A DNA stretch of 55,460 nt from Candidatus Magnetaquicoccus inordinatus (GCF_004217665.1 NZ_RXIU01000004.1:1-55460), one strand, 5' to 3'; positions 18,607 to 31,994 are shown, counted from the first letter of the stretch. The notes: a model not told the origin generated them from the sequence alone. Numbers and translations are program-made.

Positions 18607-20694
18607 TTAGCCCTTTGCTTTTGCCGCTATCTCTTCGGCAATCGAACTCGGAACCTGCTCATAATGATCAAACTGCATCGTGAACGTCGCCCGTCCTTGT
18701 GACATGGAACGAACATCCGTCGAATATCCAAACATATTGGCCAACGGCACCATCGCCTTGACCAATTGATTTCCACCTACTGAATCCATGCCAATAATGC
18801 TGCCACGACGGGAGTTCAGGTCACCAATCACGTCACCCATATACTCCTCAGGAACCTCAACTTCTACTACCATAATCGGTTCCAACAAAACCGGGCTGGC
18901 TTTCCGGCATCCCTCTTTGAATCCCATTGAGGCTGCTACTTTGAAGGCCATTTCCGATGAGTCCACCTCATGGTAGGAACCCTCAAACAAGGTTACCTGC
19001 AAGTCTACAACCGGGTAACCAGCCTTGACACCACTGTTCAGCGCCTCTTCAATACCCTTGGCAACAGCCGGGATATACTCTTTGGGTACCACACCACCTT
19101 TAATGGCATCGACAAACTTATAACCAAAACCTGGTTCCATCGGCTCAATCTTCAGCCATACATGACCGAACTGCCCACGACCACCAGACTGTCTGACAAA
19201 CTTGCCTTCGGAGTCCACTGTCTTGCTGATGGTTTCACGGTAGGCAACCTGTGGCTTGCCGACGTTTGCTTCCACCTTGAACTCACGCTGCATGCGATCA
19301 ACCAGAATTTCCAGATGCAGCTCACCCATACCGGAAATGATGGTCTGATTGGTCTCATGATCAACCGCCACTTTGAACGATGGATCCTCTTGAGCCAAAC
19401 GTCCCAGCGCAATACCCATCTTCTCCTGGTCTGCTTTGGTCTTCGGCTCAATGGCAATCGAAATCACCGGTACCGGGAAATTCATCTTTTCCAAAATCAG
19501 CGGCTTATCGGCATCACACAGGGTATCTCCTGTGGTGGTATATTTGAGTCCCACCGCCGCTGCAATATCACCAGCCCGTACCTCTTTGACATCCTCACGC
19601 TTGTTGGCGTGCATCAACATCACACGGCCAATCCGCTCTTTTTTCTCTTTTGTCGAATTCAGGACATAGGAACCTGCTTCCAATGTTCCAGAATAGACAC
19701 GGAAAAAAGTCAAACTTCCGACGAAAGGATCGGTCATAATCTTGAATGCCAGAGCGGAAAAGGGCTCTTCATCCGTCGATTGCCGAGTAATCTTCAACTC
19801 TTTATTGAGCGCATCACCTTCTACTGGCGGAATATCGCTCGGTGCTGGAAAATAGTCAACAACAGAATCCAGTAAAGGTTGCACACCCTTATTTTTAAAA
19901 GCTGATCCGCAAATCACTGGCACAAACGAACTGGTCAGTACACCTTTGCGAATACACGTCTTGAATTCTGCTGTGCTGATTTGTCCGCCCTCAAGATAGC
20001 GCTCCATCAGCTCATCATCTTGTTCAAGTGCTGTTTCCAGCAACTCTTCGCGATACTCGTCAACCATATCTTTCATATCTGCAGGGATTGGCATCTCTTT
20101 AAACGTCGCACCCAGCGAATCTTCATCAAAAACATAAGCAGTGCGCGTTACCAAGTCTACCATACCGCGAAAATTTTCTTCGGCACCAATGGGCAGTTGC
20201 AACGCTATGGCACGAGCTCCCAAGCGATCACGCATCATGCGCAAAACACGTTGAAAATCTGCTCCCATCCGGTCCATCTTGTTGACGAAAGCAATGCGCG
20301 GAACACCATATCTGTCAGCTTGCCGCCAAACCGTCTCCGATTGTGGTTGCACTCCACCAACAGAACAAAAAACCGCTACCGCTCCGTCCAATACACGCAG
20401 TGAACGCTCAACTTCAATGGTGAAGTCAACATGACCAGGTGTATCAATAATATTGATGCGATGGTTTTTCCAAAAGCATGTAGTAGCCGCTGAGGTAATG
20501 GTAATACCACGCTCTTGCTCTTGCTCCATCCAGTCCATGGTTGCAGTACCCTCATGGACCTCACCCAATTTGTGCGAGCGACCGGTATAGTAGAGTATAC
20601 GCTCCGTCACCGTCGTTTTTCCCGCATCAATGTGTGCCATGATGCCAATATTGCGAACCCGCGTAAGTGGTATTTCCCTGGCCACTCTATTCAC
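18607..20694 (-). CDS. fusA: Elongation factor G
   Basis: The 695-residue translocase has G1 AHIDAGKT (residues 20-27), switch [11 protein letters not shown]4 NKMD, and all five domains through the C-terminal [19 protein letters not shown]. It drives tRNA-mRNA translocation and, with RRF, ribosome recycling. Length is typical of the canonical EF-G1 type. It is the third gene of the str operon. Confidence 0.98.
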   Translation of the reverse strand: MNRVAREIPLTRVRNIGIMAHIDAGKTTVTERILYYTGRSHKLGEVHEGTATMDWMEQEQERGITITSAATTCFWKNHRINIIDTPGHVDFTIEVERSLRVLDGAVAVFCSVGGVQPQSETVWRQADRYGVPRIAFVNKMDRMGADFQRVLRMMRDRLGARAIALQLPIGAEENFRGMVDLVTRTAYVFDEDSLGATFKEMPIPADMKDMVDEYREELLETALEQDDELMERYLEGGQISTAEFKTCIRKGVLTSSFVPVICGSAFKNKGVQPLLDSVVDYFPAPSDIPPVEGDALNKELKITRQSTDEEPFSALAFKIMTDPFVGSLTFFRVYSGTLEAGSYVLNSTKEKKERIGRVMLMHANKREDVKEVRAGDIAAAVGLKYTTTGDTLCDADKPLILEKMNFPVPVISIAIEPKTKADQEKMGIALGRLAQEDPSFKVAVDHETNQTIISGMGELHLEILVDRMQREFKVEANVGKPQVAYRETISKTVDSEGKFVRQSGGRGQFGHVWLKIEPMEPGFGYKFVDAIKGGVVPKEYIPAVAKGIEEALNSGVKAGYPVVDLQVTLFEGSYHEVDSSEMAFKVAASMGFKEGCRKASPVLLEPIMVVEVEVPEEYMGDVIGDLNSRRGSIIGMDSVGGNQLVKAMVPLANMFGYSTDVRSMSQGRATFTMQFDHYEQVPSSIAEEIAAKAKG

Positions 20695-20765
20695 CTATCC
20701 CCGGAATCAGCTCAGTTACCGCTTATCCATTGACCGTCTATTTTTCCCAACTCAACTATCACTTA

Positions 20766-21236
20766 CTACCAGCGATAATGAGCAAATACTTTATTCGCTT
20801 CGGCCATACGATGGGTCTCATCCCGCTTTTTCACGGTTGCCCCGCGACCAGCCGCAGCTTCAATCAACTCAGCCGCCAACTTTTCGCGCATCGTTTTTTC
20901 CGAACGCTTACGTGCATAACCAACCAGCCAACGTACTGCCAATGCCTGTCTGCGACTGGGGCGCACTTCCACCGGAACCTGATAGGTAGCACCACCTACA
21001 CGACGGGCCCGAACCTCTACCAGTGGACGAGTATTGTCAACGGCATCCTTAAAAATCTGTACGGGATCCTGCTTCGTTCTGTCCGCCACAACCTGCAATG
21101 CACCATAGAATACACGTTCAGCTAACGCTTTCTTGCCATCCTTCATGATGCAGTTCATGAACTTGCTCACCAAAGGATCACCATACGCGGGATCGCCGAT
21201 TACCTCACGCTTGGGTACATCGCGGCGTCTGGACAT
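20766..21236 (-). CDS. rpsG: 30S ribosomal protein S7
   Basis: The 156-residue protein has the [16 protein letters not shown] start, [13 protein letters not shown] helix and [15 protein letters not shown] segment, ending in [16 protein letters not shown]7 initiates assembly of the 30S head at the E-site side. It lies 64 bases downstream of rpsL. Confidence 0.98.
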   Translation of the reverse strand: MSRRRDVPKREVIGDPAYGDPLVSKFMNCIMKDGKKALAERVFYGALQVVADRTKQDPVQIFKDAVDNTRPLVEVRARRVGGATYQVPVEVRPSRRQALAVRWLVGYARKRSEKTMREKLAAELIEAAAGRGATVKKRDETHRMAEANKVFAHYRW

Positions 21237-21300
21237 AACCTCTACTCCTTACCCTCAACCATACAGACCAAAATTTCTATCAACACCAATCAGCCCCAAA

Positions 21301-21672
21301 CTATTTGGGACGTTTGGCTCCATACAAGGAACGACCCTGCTTGCGATTTTTGACTCCCTGTGTATCCAGCGCACCGCGGATAATGTGATAACGCACACCG
21401 GGCAAGTCCTTCACACGTCCACCACGCACCAAAACTACTGAGTGCTCCTGGAGGTTGTGGCTTTCACCAGGAATGTAGACAGTCACTTCATGTCCATTCG
21501 TTAAACGCACACGGGCAACTTTACGCAAAGCTGAGTTCGGCTTTTTCGGGGTCGTGGTATAGACACGAGTACAAACCCCGCGTTTTTGAGGACATGCCTC
21601 CATTGCCGGAACATTCGTCTTCTTGTGCTGCGAGTGACGCCCGATACGAACCAACTGGTTGACGGTAGGCAT
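21301..21672 (-). CDS. rpsL: 30S ribosomal protein S12
   Basis: The start is set at [12 protein letters not shown], giving the canonical 123 residues; the upstream open frame covers the promoter. The decoding-centre loops [11 protein letters not shown] and [15 protein letters not shown] are wild-type in the positions tied to streptomycin resistance in other bacteria. It opens the str operon under its own promoter. Confidence 0.98.
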   Translation of the reverse strand: MPTVNQLVRIGRHSQHKKTNVPAMEACPQKRGVCTRVYTTTPKKPNSALRKVARVRLTNGHEVTVYIPGESHNLQEHSVVLVRGGRVKDLPGVRYHIIRGALDTQGVKNRKQGRSLYGAKRPK

Positions 21673-21728
21673 TGTCCTTAATCTCTCCACACTCTCTACT
21701 TCGGGAAGCCATTCTCGGAAAGCCCCCC

Positions 21729-21756
21729 ATGATAACTCATAAAAGAAAATTGTCAA
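21729..21756 (-). promoter_or_regulatory. Str operon promoter (rpsL)
   Basis: On the minus strand a perfect TTGACA (21751-21756) is followed after 16 bases by TATCAT (21729-21734). Transcription would start near 21722, about 50 bases before the rpsL ATG. This is the best promoter match inside the translation block and shows the str-S10-spc-alpha genes need not depend on read-through from rpoC. Confidence 0.7.
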
Positions 21757-21866
21757 TCCTAATCGTACCGCTTTCCCTCTTTTTTCCTAACTTACTCCGG
21801 GAGGGAACTGCAGGATCGCCAATGCTCTCTTCCCATACCTGGTTTGCTTACTGCGTCCGCTATTGT

Positions 21867-24800
21867 TTAGCGTATTCTCCCGGTACCAGCAGGCACCAAG
21901 CGGCCAACAATAACATTCTCTTTTAAGCCGGTCAAGGTATCCACTCGCCCAGCAACCGTTGCTTCTGTCAAAACTCGCGTCGTCTCTTGGAACGAGGCTG
22001 CTGAAATAAACGATGGAGTAGACAATGAAGCCTTGGTAATGCCCAGAAGTTGCGGATAACCTACTGCCACTTCCCCGCCACGCATCTGTACACGCTCATT
22101 TTCCGAACTAAAGATTGAGCGCTCTACCGACTCGCCAACCACAAAAATAGTATCCCCAGGCGTCTTGACTGTGACCTTCTGCAGCATTTGCCGCACAATC
22201 ACCTCAATATGCTTGTCGTTTATCTTCACACCCTGCAAACGGTACACCTCTTGGATCTCGTTGACCATAAATCGGCACAACGCTTCCAAGCCCAAAACCT
22301 TCAAAATATCCTGCGGCACCGGGGAGCCCTCCATCAAGGACTCACCTCGCCGTACCCAGTCTCCATCATTGACCGCCAACTGTTTGCCCTTGGGGAGAAA
22401 ATATTCTTGGGGCTCACCCACCTCCGGCGTGATGATAATGCGTCGCTTACCCTTCAAATCTTTACCAAATGTGACTACACCGTCAATCTCGGCAATAATG
22501 GCAAACTCTTTGGGCTTGCGGGCCTCAAAGAGTTCCACCACACGCGGCAGACCTCCGGTAATGTCACGTGTCTTCAAACTCTTGCGTGGCATCTTGGCGA
22601 TAATATCACCCGCCTGTACCATATCCCCTTCATGGACCACAATCACCGCACCCACAGGCAGAAAATAGCGCACTTCAGCGCCACTTCCTAAAACCAATGT
22701 CTCGCCGGTCACCGGATCTTTCAACGTCAAGCGTGGGCGCATATCCCCTTTACGGCTGTGACTCTTCCACTCCGTCACCTCACGCGATACCAAACCTGTC
22801 GCTTCATCCATCACTTCGCGCAGCGTTACCCCTTCAACCAAATCTCCATACTGCACCTTACCAGGACGCTCGGTGATAATCGGTACCGCAAAGGGATCCC
22901 ACTCAGCCAAAATGGAACCTGCCTCTGCGACTCCTCCATCTGCCACCGTCAAGCGTGCACCATAGGGTACCCGATAGCGCTCACGCTCACGGCCAATGGC
23001 AAACAGATCCGCATCTCGACTCTCTTCACCACCCCGTGTCTCGTGTACTGTGACCTCGCCATTCCGCGACAATACCACAAAGCGTCCATTGCGATCGGTC
23101 ACCGTGCTCAGATTGTGATAACGCAGCATGCCTCCCTTGACAGTCTCAATGGAAGATTGCTCCACTGCACGCGATGCCGTACCACCGATGTGAAAGGTAC
23201 GCATGGTCAATTGCGTTCCCGGCTCACCAATACTTTGCGCCGCAATCACCCCAACCGCTTCCCCTATGGTGACCGCCATACCACGCGCCAAATCGCGTCC
23301 ATAACACAAGACACAGACACCACGCTCGGTTTTGCAGGTCAGCGGCGAACGCATCAACACCGATTCTACATTGGAATTTTCTATCCGATCCACATCCTCT
23401 TCGTCCATGATCCGACCAGCCTTGACCAACAAGCTGTCTGTAATCGGATCGACAACGTCTACCAACGGCGTCCGTCCCAAAATGCGATCGCCCAAGGTCT
23501 CAACCAGATCATTTCCTTCCACCAAGGCAAATGCGGTCAAGCCCTCATCCGTTCCGCAATCTAATTCCCGGACAATACAATCTTGCGCTACATCCACCAA
23601 TCGACGAGTCAGATAACCACTATTGGCTGTCTTTAATGCCGTATCCGCCAAACCTTTGCGTGCACCATGGGTGGAGATAAAATATTGCAGCACCGTCAGC
23701 CCCTCACGGAAATTGGCGGTAATGGGTGCCTCAATAATTTCGCCCGACGGTTTGGCCATCAAACCACGCATACCTGCCAATTGCCGCATCTGTGCCGCCG
23801 AACCACGGGCGCCCGAATTGGCCATCATATAAATAGAGTTCAAAGAGGGCTGCTCTCGTTTCACACCCTGATGATCCACCACCTCAACCGAAGAGATTCC
23901 GCGCATCATCTCCTCTGCAACCCGCTCGGTGCACTGCGACCAAATATCAACCACCTTGTTATACTTCTCACCCTCGGTGATCAAGCCCTCAGAATATTGG
24001 TGCTCCATCTCCTTCACCTTATTCTGAGCCTCACGCACCAGACGCTTTTTGGCCTGTGGAATCACCAAGTCATCTTTACCAAAGGAGATTCCCGCCTTGG
24101 CTGCAAAGGTAAAGCCCATAGTCATCAAACGGTCGGCAAACACCACTGTCTCTTTGGTGCCACACGCACGGTAGACCATGTCAATCAGTTTGGCTACCTC
24201 CTTCTTGGTTTGCAATCGGTTGACATGCGCAAAACCAACAGCCTCGGGAATGATCTCCGTCAACAAGATCCGCCCTGTGGTCGTCTCTTCCAATACTCCG
24301 CGATAGCGGCAGCGAATACGCGCCTGCAATCCTACCGCACCACAATCATAAGCCTGACGTACCTCCAATGGAGAGGCAAAAGTCATCCCCTCGCCTTTTT
24401 GATTGAGGCGTTCCAGGGTCATATAATACAAACCCAGAATGATATCTTGGGTCGGAACAATGATAGGCTTGCCATTGGCTGGAGAGAGAATGTTGTTGGT
24501 CGACATCATCAACACACGGGCTTCAATCTGCGCCTCTATCGATAACGGTACATGTACCGCCATCTGGTCGCCATCAAAGTCGGCATTAAAGGCCGTACAA
24601 ACCAAAGGATGCAGTTGAATTGCCTTACCTTCAATCAGCTTCGGCTCAAAAGCCTGAATACCCAGACGATGCAGTGTCGGTGCCCGGTTGAGCAACACTG
24701 GATGCTCACGAATCACCTCCTCCAAAATATCCCAAACCTCAGGACGCTCCTTCTCCACCATTCTCTTGGCTGCTTTGATCGTCGTCGAGAGTCCACGCTC

Positions 24801-25961
24801 CTCCAAACGATTATAAATAAATGGCTTGAACAGCTCCAAAGCCATCTTCTTCGGCAGACCGCATTCATGCAGCTTTAACTCCGGTCCGACCACGATCACT
24901 GAGCGTCCCGAATAGTCAACACGCTTACCCAGCAAGTTGAGACGAAAACGTCCCTGCTTGCCTTTGAGCATCTCCGAAAGCGATTTTAACGGTCGTTTAT
25001 TGGTACCAGTGATCACCCGACCACGCCGACCATTATCAAACAACGCATCCACCGACTCTTGCAACATCCGCTTTTCATTGCGAATGATGATGTCCGGCGC
25101 CCGCAATTCATGCAAACGGCGCAAGCGATTATTACGATTGATCACCCGACGATACAGATCATTCAAATCGGAAGTGGCAAAACGTCCGCCATCCAAGGGT
25201 ACCAAAGGCCGCAACTCCGGCGGAATCACCGGAATCACAGTCAAAATCATCCATTCCGGACGATTTCCCGACTCTTGAAATGCCTCCAGGGTATGCAACC
25301 GCTTGATAATTTTCTTGCGCCGCGCCTCGGAACCGGTTTCACCCAGTTCTGCACGCAACATGATAATTTCACCGGGAATATCCATGGCGCTCAACATCTC
25401 GCGAATCGCCTCGGCTCCTATTCCCGCCTTGAACTCATCACCATACTCATCCAGCGCCTGGTGATAGCGATCTTCCGTCAGCAGTTCGCCCCTCTTCAGA
25501 GGGGTCATGCCCCCTTCCAGAACCACAAAGTTCTCAAAATAAAGAACCCGTTCCAGATCCTTCAAGGTCATATCCAACAACAAACCGATCCGACTCGGCA
25601 ACGACTTCAGAAACCAGATATGCGCTACCGGTGAAGCCAACTCAATATGGCCTAAACGCTCACGGCGTACCTTGGACTGAATCACCTCAACGCCACACTT
25701 TTCACAGATGACGCCACGATGTTTCAAACGTTTGTATTTGCCGCACAAACACTCATGATCCTTGATCGGACCAAAAATTTTGGCACAAAACAGACCATCA
25801 CGCTCCGGTTTGAAGGTCCGATAATTGATAGTCTCCGGTTTCTTTACCTCTCCGAAAGACCAGGATCGCACCTTCTCAGGAGAAGCCACTGAGATGCGTA
25901 TGCCACTGAAACTCTGCCCCAGCGTAGGCCGGGAGAAAAGCTTGAAGATATTCTGATTCAC
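21867..25961 (-). CDS. rpoC: RNA polymerase beta' subunit
   Basis: The 1364-residue subunit holds the active-site motif [12 protein letters not shown], whose three aspartates bind catalytic magnesium. The N-terminal zinc finger ([20 protein letters not shown], about residues 70-90) and the second zinc site ([13 protein letters not shown]) are intact. The trigger loop and the C-terminal segment that binds omega are present. It follows rpoB by 34 bases. No clear intrinsic terminator follows before the rpsL promoter. Confidence 0.98.
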   Translation of the reverse strand: MNQNIFKLFSRPTLGQSFSGIRISVASPEKVRSWSFGEVKKPETINYRTFKPERDGLFCAKIFGPIKDHECLCGKYKRLKHRGVICEKCGVEVIQSKVRRERLGHIELASPVAHIWFLKSLPSRIGLLLDMTLKDLERVLYFENFVVLEGGMTPLKRGELLTEDRYHQALDEYGDEFKAGIGAEAIREMLSAMDIPGEIIMLRAELGETGSEARRKKIIKRLHTLEAFQESGNRPEWMILTVIPVIPPELRPLVPLDGGRFATSDLNDLYRRVINRNNRLRRLHELRAPDIIIRNEKRMLQESVDALFDNGRRGRVITGTNKRPLKSLSEMLKGKQGRFRLNLLGKRVDYSGRSVIVVGPELKLHECGLPKKMALELFKPFIYNRLEERGLSTTIKAAKRMVEKERPEVWDILEEVIREHPVLLNRAPTLHRLGIQAFEPKLIEGKAIQLHPLVCTAFNADFDGDQMAVHVPLSIEAQIEARVLMMSTNNILSPANGKPIIVPTQDIILGLYYMTLERLNQKGEGMTFASPLEVRQAYDCGAVGLQARIRCRYRGVLEETTTGRILLTEIIPEAVGFAHVNRLQTKKEVAKLIDMVYRACGTKETVVFADRLMTMGFTFAAKAGISFGKDDLVIPQAKKRLVREAQNKVKEMEHQYSEGLITEGEKYNKVVDIWSQCTERVAEEMMRGISSVEVVDHQGVKREQPSLNSIYMMANSGARGSAAQMRQLAGMRGLMAKPSGEIIEAPITANFREGLTVLQYFISTHGARKGLADTALKTANSGYLTRRLVDVAQDCIVRELDCGTDEGLTAFALVEGNDLVETLGDRILGRTPLVDVVDPITDSLLVKAGRIMDEEDVDRIENSNVESVLMRSPLTCKTERGVCVLCYGRDLARGMAVTIGEAVGVIAAQSIGEPGTQLTMRTFHIGGTASRAVEQSSIETVKGGMLRYHNLSTVTDRNGRFVVLSRNGEVTVHETRGGEESRDADLFAIGRERERYRVPYGARLTVADGGVAEAGSILAEWDPFAVPIITERPGKVQYGDLVEGVTLREVMDEATGLVSREVTEWKSHSRKGDMRPRLTLKDPVTGETLVLGSGAEVRYFLPVGAVIVVHEGDMVQAGDIIAKMPRKSLKTRDITGGLPRVVELFEARKPKEFAIIAEIDGVVTFGKDLKGKRRIIITPEVGEPQEYFLPKGKQLAVNDGDWVRRGESLMEGSPVPQDILKVLGLEALCRFMVNEIQEVYRLQGVKINDKHIEVIVRQMLQKVTVKTPGDTIFVVGESVERSIFSSENERVQMRGGEVAVGYPQLLGITKASLSTPSFISAASFQETTRVLTEATVAGRVDTLTGLKENVIVGRLVPAGTGRIR

Positions 25962-25995
25962 TCAATTTTCTCCGACTTTTCCGGTGTCAATAGAG

Positions 25996-28900
25996 TCACT
26001 CCACGGTTTTCAACTCAACATCCAAAACCAGGGATTGCAGTTCCTTGATCAACACGTTAAAGGATTCCGGTATACCAGCCTCAAAGGTACCATCGCCTTT
26101 GACAATCGATTCATAAATCTTGGTACGACCAGCCACATCATCCGATTTGACCGTCAACATCTCCTGCAAAGTATAGGCGGCACCATAGGCTTCCAGTGCC
26201 CATACCTCCATTTCTCCGAAACGCTGACCACCAAACTGTGCCTTACCACCCAAAGGCTGTTGGGTCACCAATGAATAGGGTCCAATGGAACGAGCGTGAA
26301 TCTTGTCATCAACCAGATGATGCAGCTTCAGAATATAGATATAACCCACCGTTACCGGTCGATCAAATTTGTCTCCTGTCCGTCCATCAACCAACTGAAC
26401 CTGTCCGGATACCGGCAAACCAGCCTTCTCCAACAGCGTGACAATATCTTTTTCCTCTGCACCATCAAACACCGGTGTAGCAACCGGAACCCCATCAACC
26501 AAATTCTCCGCCAGTCGCTCCAAATCCCCATCACTCAACATCTTGATCGAGCGCGACTGCTTCTGGTTGGTATAAATTGTTCCCATCATCTCACGGACAT
26601 CGTGCAGGGCCATCACTCCCTCACGATAACGTTCCAGCATTTCACCGATACGCTTGCCTAAACCTTTGGCAGCCCATCCCAAATGGGTCTCCAGAATCTG
26701 TCCCACATTCATACGCGAAGGCACACCCAGAGGATTCAACACCAAATCCACGGCCGTACCATCTTCCAAATAGGGCATATCCTCTACCGGATTGATCTTG
26801 GAAATCACACCCTTGTTGCCGTGACGTCCGGCCATCTTATCCCCAGGCTGCAACTTGCGCTTGACCGCCACATAGACCTTGACCATCTTCAAGCCACCAG
26901 GAGGCAGATCATCTCCACGTTCCAGCTTTTCAACCTTGCTGTCAAAACGCTTTTTCAAACGCAAAGCCGCTTTATCCACCTGCTCGCGGATCGACTCAAT
27001 CTGCTGGGTAACCGCATCATCCTCTAAAATCAAACCGCTCCAACGGCGCGACCCCAGGCGATCCAACATTTCGCTGGTCAAGACTTCACCGGTGGCAATG
27101 CCGGATCCACCGCGTACCGATTTACCAATCAGCATGCCACGAATACGCGCATCAGCATCCCGCTCGATAATCCGCCGTTCTGCCACCATATCTTTCTGTA
27201 AACGGGCTATCTCTTCCTGATCAATAGCCTTGGCCCGATCATCTTTTTCCAAACCACGACGTGAAAATACCCGTACATCCACCACCGTCCCAGCCACACC
27301 AGGAGGCAGACGCAAAGAGGTATCACGTACATCGGATGCCTTTTCACCAAAGATTGCCCGCAACAATTTTTCCTCTGGTGTCAGTTGCGTCTCACCTTTT
27401 GGAGTCACTTTGCCAACCAGAATATCTCCGGCTTTGACCTCGGCACCGACAAAAATAATTCCCGAATCATCCAAATTGCGCAGCGCATCTTCGCCGACAT
27501 TGGGCATGTCACGGGTGATCTCTTCTGGCCCCAATTTGGTATCACGCGCCATCACCTCAAACTCTTCAATATGAATTGAGGTAAAGACATCATCGCGCAC
27601 CAAACGCTCGGAAATCAAAATCGAGTCTTCAAAGTTGTATCCATTCCAGGGCATAAAAGCGACCAGAACGTTACGACCTAAGGCCAACTCTCCCAAATCT
27701 GTACTGGAACCATCGGCGATAATATCCCCTTTGCTGACCCGATCGCCCGCACGCACCAGTGGACGCTGATTGATACAGGTGTTCTGGTTGGAACGCGCAA
27801 ATTTGGTCAGCTTATAAATATCCACACCCGGTTCGGTCGAAGCCGGATTGTCATCGGCTTTGATCACAATACGTGCTGCTTCCACCTCTTCGACAATTCC
27901 AGTGCGCCGACAAACTATCGCCACTCCCGAATCGCGCGCAACCACCGCCTCCATTCCCGTTCCCACCAACGGTGCATCGGTACGTAACAAAGGCACGGCC
28001 TGACGCTGCATGTTGGAACCCATCAGCGCCCGGTTGGCATCGTCATTTTCCAAAAAGGGGATCAAAGCGGCAGCCACCGAAACAATCTGCTTGGGTGACA
28101 CATCCATATATTGGATACGATCCGGGGTAGAAACCGTAAATTCCAACATATGACGACACTGCACCAGCTCACCAGTCAAACGTCCCTGACGGTCCAACTC
28201 TGCATTGGCCTGGGCAATGATATAGTTTTCCTCTTCAATCGCCGACAAATAGTCCACCTGATCGGTAACCCGGCCCTCTTCCACTCGGCGATACGGACTC
28301 TCGATAAAGCCAAACTCATTGATCTGCGCATAGGTCGACAGACTGTTGATCAAACCAATGTTTGGTCCTTCCGGAGTCTCAATCGGACAGATGCGTCCAT
28401 AATGGGTCGGATGCACGTCACGCACTTCAAATCCCGCCCGCTCCCGGGTCATACCCCCCGGACCCAATGCCGACAAACGCCGTTTGTGGGTAATTTCCGA
28501 CAACGGATTGGTCTGATCCATGAATTGCGACAACTGGCTCGACCCAAAAAATTCGCGAATCACTGCCGAAAAAGGCTTTGAGTTCATAATATCATGCGGC
28601 ATCAATGTCTCTGCATCCGCCGATGACATCCGCTCTCTAATCGCCCTCTCCATGCGCACCAAACCAATGCGCACCTGATTTTCCAACAACTCGCCCACAG
28701 AACGTACCCGACGGTTGCCTAAATGGTCAATATCATCCACCTTGCCATGACCATCTTTGAGCTTCAACAGGATGTCGATCACCCCAAGAATATCTTCTTT
28801 GTGCAACACACGAACATCCAGATCACACTGAATCCCCAAACGCTTATTTAACTTCATCCGTCCGACAGTGGATAAGTCATAGCGATCTGCATCAAAAAAG

Positions 28901-30084
28901 AGACTCTCAAACAGTGCGGTAGCCGCCTCAATGGTTGGCGGTTCACCAGGACGCATCATCCGATAGATATCGATCAATGCCTCTTCTACTGTCTGATTTT
29001 TATCACTGGTCAATGTGTTGCGCAGATAGGGCCCGACAGTGGCGTTGTCGATAAACAACACCTCAACATCGGTAATTCCAATCTCTTCAAAGCGGGTCAG
29101 CAACGCATCGCTGATCTCTGTACCTGCTTCCAATATTTCATCGCTCTGACCAATGCGAATATCACGCGCCACAAAGCGGCCGATCAAATCTTCGGTCGGA
29201 ACCTGCAACCACTCCAACCCCAAAGCCTCCAAGCGCCGAATGGTGCGCACGGTGATTCGCCCTTTGGCCTTGACCAACTCTTCGCCACTGCTGGGATCCA
29301 CAATCGCATAGTTGGGACGACTCCCTTGCAAACGCTCGGCAATCAATTTCTTTTCCCAAACCACACCCACTTTGCGATAACGGTCTACTTCATAAAACCG
29401 GCTCAAAATCTCTTCTGATTGCATGCCCATGGCACGCAACAGGGTGGTTACCGGCAGTTTACGCCGACGGTCAATGCGCGTGAACAGTATATCACGAGGA
29501 TCAAATTCAAAATCCAACCAGGATCCACGATAGGGAATAATCCGGGCATTGAAGAGAAATTTGCCGCTGCTGTGCGTTTTGCCTTTGTCATGATCAAAAA
29601 AGACACCTGGCGAGCGGTGCATCTGCGAAACCACCACCCGCTCTGTACCATTGACAATAAAGGTACCCGTCGGGGTCATCAGAGGCAGGTCACCCAAATA
29701 GACCTCTTGCTCTTTGACCTCGCGCACCATCTTGGTACCGGTATCTTCGTTCTCTTCCCAGACTATCAAACGAAAAACCACCTTCAACGGTGCAGAAAAG
29801 GTCATTCCCCGTTGCAAACATTCATCCATCTCATACTTGGGTTCACCCAACTGATAGCTGACATACTCCAAGCTCAGGGTGCCCGCATAATCCTGGATCG
29901 GGAAAACGGATATAAAAACGCCATGTAGACCATAATCATCACGGCTTTGCGTCGCGATTCCCTCCTGCAGAAATCGCTCAAATGATCGCTTCTGGATAGC
30001 AATAAGATCGGGAATGTCAATGATGGTCGGAATGCGGCCAAAATTCTTACGCAGCCGCTTTTTTTCGGTGAAGGTCAGAGCCAT
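25996..30084 (-). CDS. rpoB: RNA polymerase beta subunit
   Basis: The start is chosen at [16 protein letters not shown], with GGAG six bases before the ATG; the longer frame is not homologous. The product has 1362 residues. The rifampicin-binding cluster ([27 protein letters not shown]) is wild-type in its key residues. The SYNFEDS-type motif ([13 protein letters not shown]), the [10 protein letters not shown] loop and the C-terminal clamp ([20 protein letters not shown]) are all intact. Confidence 0.98.
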   Translation of the reverse strand: MALTFTEKKRLRKNFGRIPTIIDIPDLIAIQKRSFERFLQEGIATQSRDDYGLHGVFISVFPIQDYAGTLSLEYVSYQLGEPKYEMDECLQRGMTFSAPLKVVFRLIVWEENEDTGTKMVREVKEQEVYLGDLPLMTPTGTFIVNGTERVVVSQMHRSPGVFFDHDKGKTHSSGKFLFNARIIPYRGSWLDFEFDPRDILFTRIDRRRKLPVTTLLRAMGMQSEEILSRFYEVDRYRKVGVVWEKKLIAERLQGSRPNYAIVDPSSGEELVKAKGRITVRTIRRLEALGLEWLQVPTEDLIGRFVARDIRIGQSDEILEAGTEISDALLTRFEEIGITDVEVLFIDNATVGPYLRNTLTSDKNQTVEEALIDIYRMMRPGEPPTIEAATALFESLFFDADRYDLSTVGRMKLNKRLGIQCDLDVRVLHKEDILGVIDILLKLKDGHGKVDDIDHLGNRRVRSVGELLENQVRIGLVRMERAIRERMSSADAETLMPHDIMNSKPFSAVIREFFGSSQLSQFMDQTNPLSEITHKRRLSALGPGGMTRERAGFEVRDVHPTHYGRICPIETPEGPNIGLINSLSTYAQINEFGFIESPYRRVEEGRVTDQVDYLSAIEEENYIIAQANAELDRQGRLTGELVQCRHMLEFTVSTPDRIQYMDVSPKQIVSVAAALIPFLENDDANRALMGSNMQRQAVPLLRTDAPLVGTGMEAVVARDSGVAIVCRRTGIVEEVEAARIVIKADDNPASTEPGVDIYKLTKFARSNQNTCINQRPLVRAGDRVSKGDIIADGSSTDLGELALGRNVLVAFMPWNGYNFEDSILISERLVRDDVFTSIHIEEFEVMARDTKLGPEEITRDMPNVGEDALRNLDDSGIIFVGAEVKAGDILVGKVTPKGETQLTPEEKLLRAIFGEKASDVRDTSLRLPPGVAGTVVDVRVFSRRGLEKDDRAKAIDQEEIARLQKDMVAERRIIERDADARIRGMLIGKSVRGGSGIATGEVLTSEMLDRLGSRRWSGLILEDDAVTQQIESIREQVDKAALRLKKRFDSKVEKLERGDDLPPGGLKMVKVYVAVKRKLQPGDKMAGRHGNKGVISKINPVEDMPYLEDGTAVDLVLNPLGVPSRMNVGQILETHLGWAAKGLGKRIGEMLERYREGVMALHDVREMMGTIYTNQKQSRSIKMLSDGDLERLAENLVDGVPVATPVFDGAEEKDIVTLLEKAGLPVSGQVQLVDGRTGDKFDRPVTVGYIYILKLHHLVDDKIHARSIGPYSLVTQQPLGGKAQFGGQRFGEMEVWALEAYGAAYTLQEMLTVKSDDVAGRTKIYESIVKGDGTFEAGIPESFNVLIKELQSLVLDVELKTVE

Positions 30085-30166
30085 CGGAACTCCATCTGTC
30101 AGGGTGTGCCGTGCCAATCAACATATCGCCCCCCATCACACGTTCCGTGTTCAACAAACAAACTAA

Positions 30167-30196
30167 CCGGCACAAGGGTCTCAACCCTTGTGCCGG
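30167..30196 (-). terminator. rplL-rpoB intergenic hairpin (attenuator-like)
   Basis: Thirteen-bp perfect arms (CCGGCACAAGGGT and ACCCTTGTGCCGG) flank a 4-base loop, 45 bases after the rplL stop codon. No T-run follows. In E. coli the same interval holds a partial terminator and RNase III site that lower rpoBC relative to rplJL expression; an equivalent role is inferred from position and strength. Confidence 0.65.
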
Positions 30197-30240
30197 CTGT
30201 TTCCAGTCTATACACGTAACATGAAGACCGATACGTCTTT

Positions 30241-30627
30241 TTACTTAATTTCCACTTTCGCGCCGGACTCTTCCAACTCTTTCCGGAACTTTTCAGCATC
30301 TTCCTTGGAGACAGCCTCTTTAACCGGTTTGGGAGCACCCTCAACCAGATCCTTGGCCTCCTTCAGACCCAATCCCGTAATCGCACGCACTGCTTTGATC
30401 ACATGAATCTTTTTGTCTCCGGCATCCACCAACATCACGGTGAACTCAGTCTGCTCTTCCGGCTTCTCTGCTGGCTCAGCACTCTCAGACGAAGCCACAG
30501 CAACCACTCCCACAGGCGCAGCCGCTGACACACCAAAGGTGGTCTCCAGCATCTTAATCAATTCGGACAAGTCAAGCACCGTCATTTCACCGATGGCTTT
30601 GACCAAATCTTCTTTAGAAATTCCCAT
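30241..30627 (-). CDS. rplL: 50S ribosomal protein L7/L12
   Basis: The 128-residue stalk protein has an N-terminal dimerisation helix pair ([20 protein letters not shown]), an alanine-rich hinge ([12 protein letters not shown]) and the C-terminal domain with [27 protein letters not shown] that recruits EF-Tu and EF-G. A glutamate-rich insert in the hinge is modest. It lies 53 bases downstream of rplJ. Confidence 0.98.
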   Translation of the reverse strand: MGISKEDLVKAIGEMTVLDLSELIKMLETTFGVSAAAPVGVVAVASSESAEPAEKPEEQTEFTVMLVDAGDKKIHVIKAVRAITGLGLKEAKDLVEGAPKPVKEAVSKEDAEKFRKELEESGAKVEIK

Positions 30628-30680
30628 GTTATTGTTCCTCCAGAACGCTATAAAAACGTTTGCTAGTTTGCGTTAACAAA

Positions 30681-31208
30681 TTATTCGGCCTTCGGGGCCT
30701 CTTTCGCCTCGCGAATCCGATCCAGGGCACGGACAAATCCAGCCGGAACGGCCGCCAACACACCCACAAAATTCTGAATGGGCGCGATCAACGTGCCCAA
30801 CAACTTGCCAAGCAATACCTCTTTCGAGGGCAACTTGGCCAGTTCGCTCACCCCTTCTGCCGTGACCACCGTGCCATTCAATACTCCTCCCACAATCTCC
30901 AACATGGGATTTTTCTTGGCAAAAGCAGTCAGGACCCGCGCCGGTGCTACTGGATCCGCAGAAATCGCTACCCCAGTCGGACCGGACAAAAAGGGAGCAA
31001 CACCTGCAAAAGGGGTTCCCTCTGTGGCACGACGCGCCAAGGTATTCTTGATAACACGATAGTGAGAGCCAGCCGCATACATCTCCCGGCGTAGCCGGGT
31101 CATATCTGCCACAGACAACCCCCGGTAGCGGGTGACGATCACCACACTCGCCCGCTCCAAATCTTGGCGGACCTCTTCGACAACTCGCGCTTTTTCGGTT
31201 TGGTTCAC
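30681..31208 (-). CDS. rplJ: 50S ribosomal protein L10
   Basis: The 175-residue stalk base protein has VVIVTRYRGLSVADMTRLRREM and YRVIKNTLARRA, the rRNA-binding part, and an alanine-rich C-terminal helix that binds L7/L12 dimers. In E. coli the L10-L12 complex represses its own leader; a 96-base leader precedes this gene. An AAGGAGGGT ribosome site is visible just upstream of the start. Confidence 0.97.
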   Translation of the reverse strand: MNQTEKARVVEEVRQDLERASVVIVTRYRGLSVADMTRLRREMYAAGSHYRVIKNTLARRATEGTPFAGVAPFLSGPTGVAISADPVAPARVLTAFAKKNPMLEIVGGVLNGTVVTAEGVSELAKLPSKEVLLGKLLGTLIAPIQNFVGVLAAVPAGFVRALDRIREAKEAPKAE

Positions 31209-31304
31209 CGAAGACCCTCCTTCCTAGGGGCATTAACTCTAACATCTGACCAGCTTTGCATCAGGGTGATCCCTTCTCTCACCCCAATCTTACTGCCACT
31301 CGTT
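31209..31304 (-). promoter_or_regulatory. Candidate L10 leader region
   Basis: The 96-base rplA-rplJ gap contains, on the minus strand, a hairpin with arms GGGTGA/TCACCC around a purine-rich loop, then the rplJ ribosome site. Position matches the L10 autoregulatory leader known in many bacteria. I could not verify the kink-turn, so this is an inference from place and one hairpin. Confidence 0.3.
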
Positions 31305-31994
31305 TTATACGTTACGAGCGTCAACCTGAATCCCAGGACCCATGGTTGAACTTAAGGTCACCTTTTTGATATAGGTACCCTTGGCCGCTGCAGGCCGCAT
31401 CTTCTTCAACTGCTCAATCAACGCTTGAGCATTCTCTACCAGCTTTTCATCAGCAAAGGATGCTTTGCCGATTCCAGCATGAATAATACCAGTCTTTTCC
31501 ACACGGAAGGCTACTTGACCCGCCTTGATCTCTTGGATGATGCGCGTCATATCGAAGGTCACGGTACCCAACTTTGGATTCGGCATCAAACCACGTGGAC
31601 CCAAAACACGGCCTAAACGACCCACTACTCCCATCACATCGGGACAGGCCACCACACGGTCAAAATCCAACCATCCACCCAAAATCTTCTCCGCCAGATC
31701 CTCAGCACCAACAAAATCTGCTCCCGCAGCTTCCGCTTCTTGTGCCTTTTCCCCTTTGGCAAAGGCCAACACGCGCACAACCTTACCCGTTCCATGCGGC
31801 AAGCCAACTGTACCACGAATCATCTGATCCGCATGCCGAGGGTCTACTCCCAAATTGACCGCTATATCAACTGTCTCGTCAAACTTGGCGTTGGCGTAGA
31901 GCTTTAAATCGTGTACCCCATCCACTAATGAACCTGGTACGCGCCGTCCTAACTGCTCCCGAATGGCGACAAGCCGTCTGCTCCGTTTTGCCAT
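31305..31994 (-). CDS. rplA: 50S ribosomal protein L1
   Basis: The 229-residue protein of the mobile L1 stalk has [27 protein letters not shown], the [10 protein letters not shown] motif ([14 protein letters not shown]) and the C-terminal [12 protein letters not shown] region. L1 promotes release of E-site tRNA and represses rplKA translation in E. coli. It lies 11 bases after rplK. Confidence 0.98.
   Translation of the reverse strand: MAKRSRRLVAIREQLGRRVPGSLVDGVHDLKLYANAKFDETVDIAVNLGVDPRHADQMIRGTVGLPHGTGKVVRVLAFAKGEKAQEAEAAGADFVGAEDLAEKILGGWLDFDRVVACPDVMGVVGRLGRVLGPRGLMPNPKLGTVTFDMTRIIQEIKAGQVAFRVEKTGIIHAGIGKASFADEKLVENAQALIEQLKKMRPAAAKGTYIKKVTLSSTMGPGIQVDARNV

Noticed and set aside
18970-19875. 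301-codon plus-strand frame opposite fusA
   Set aside because: It is antisense to a highly conserved gene and its translation looks like a codon-bias by-product (His/Leu/Gln-rich) with no ribosome site.
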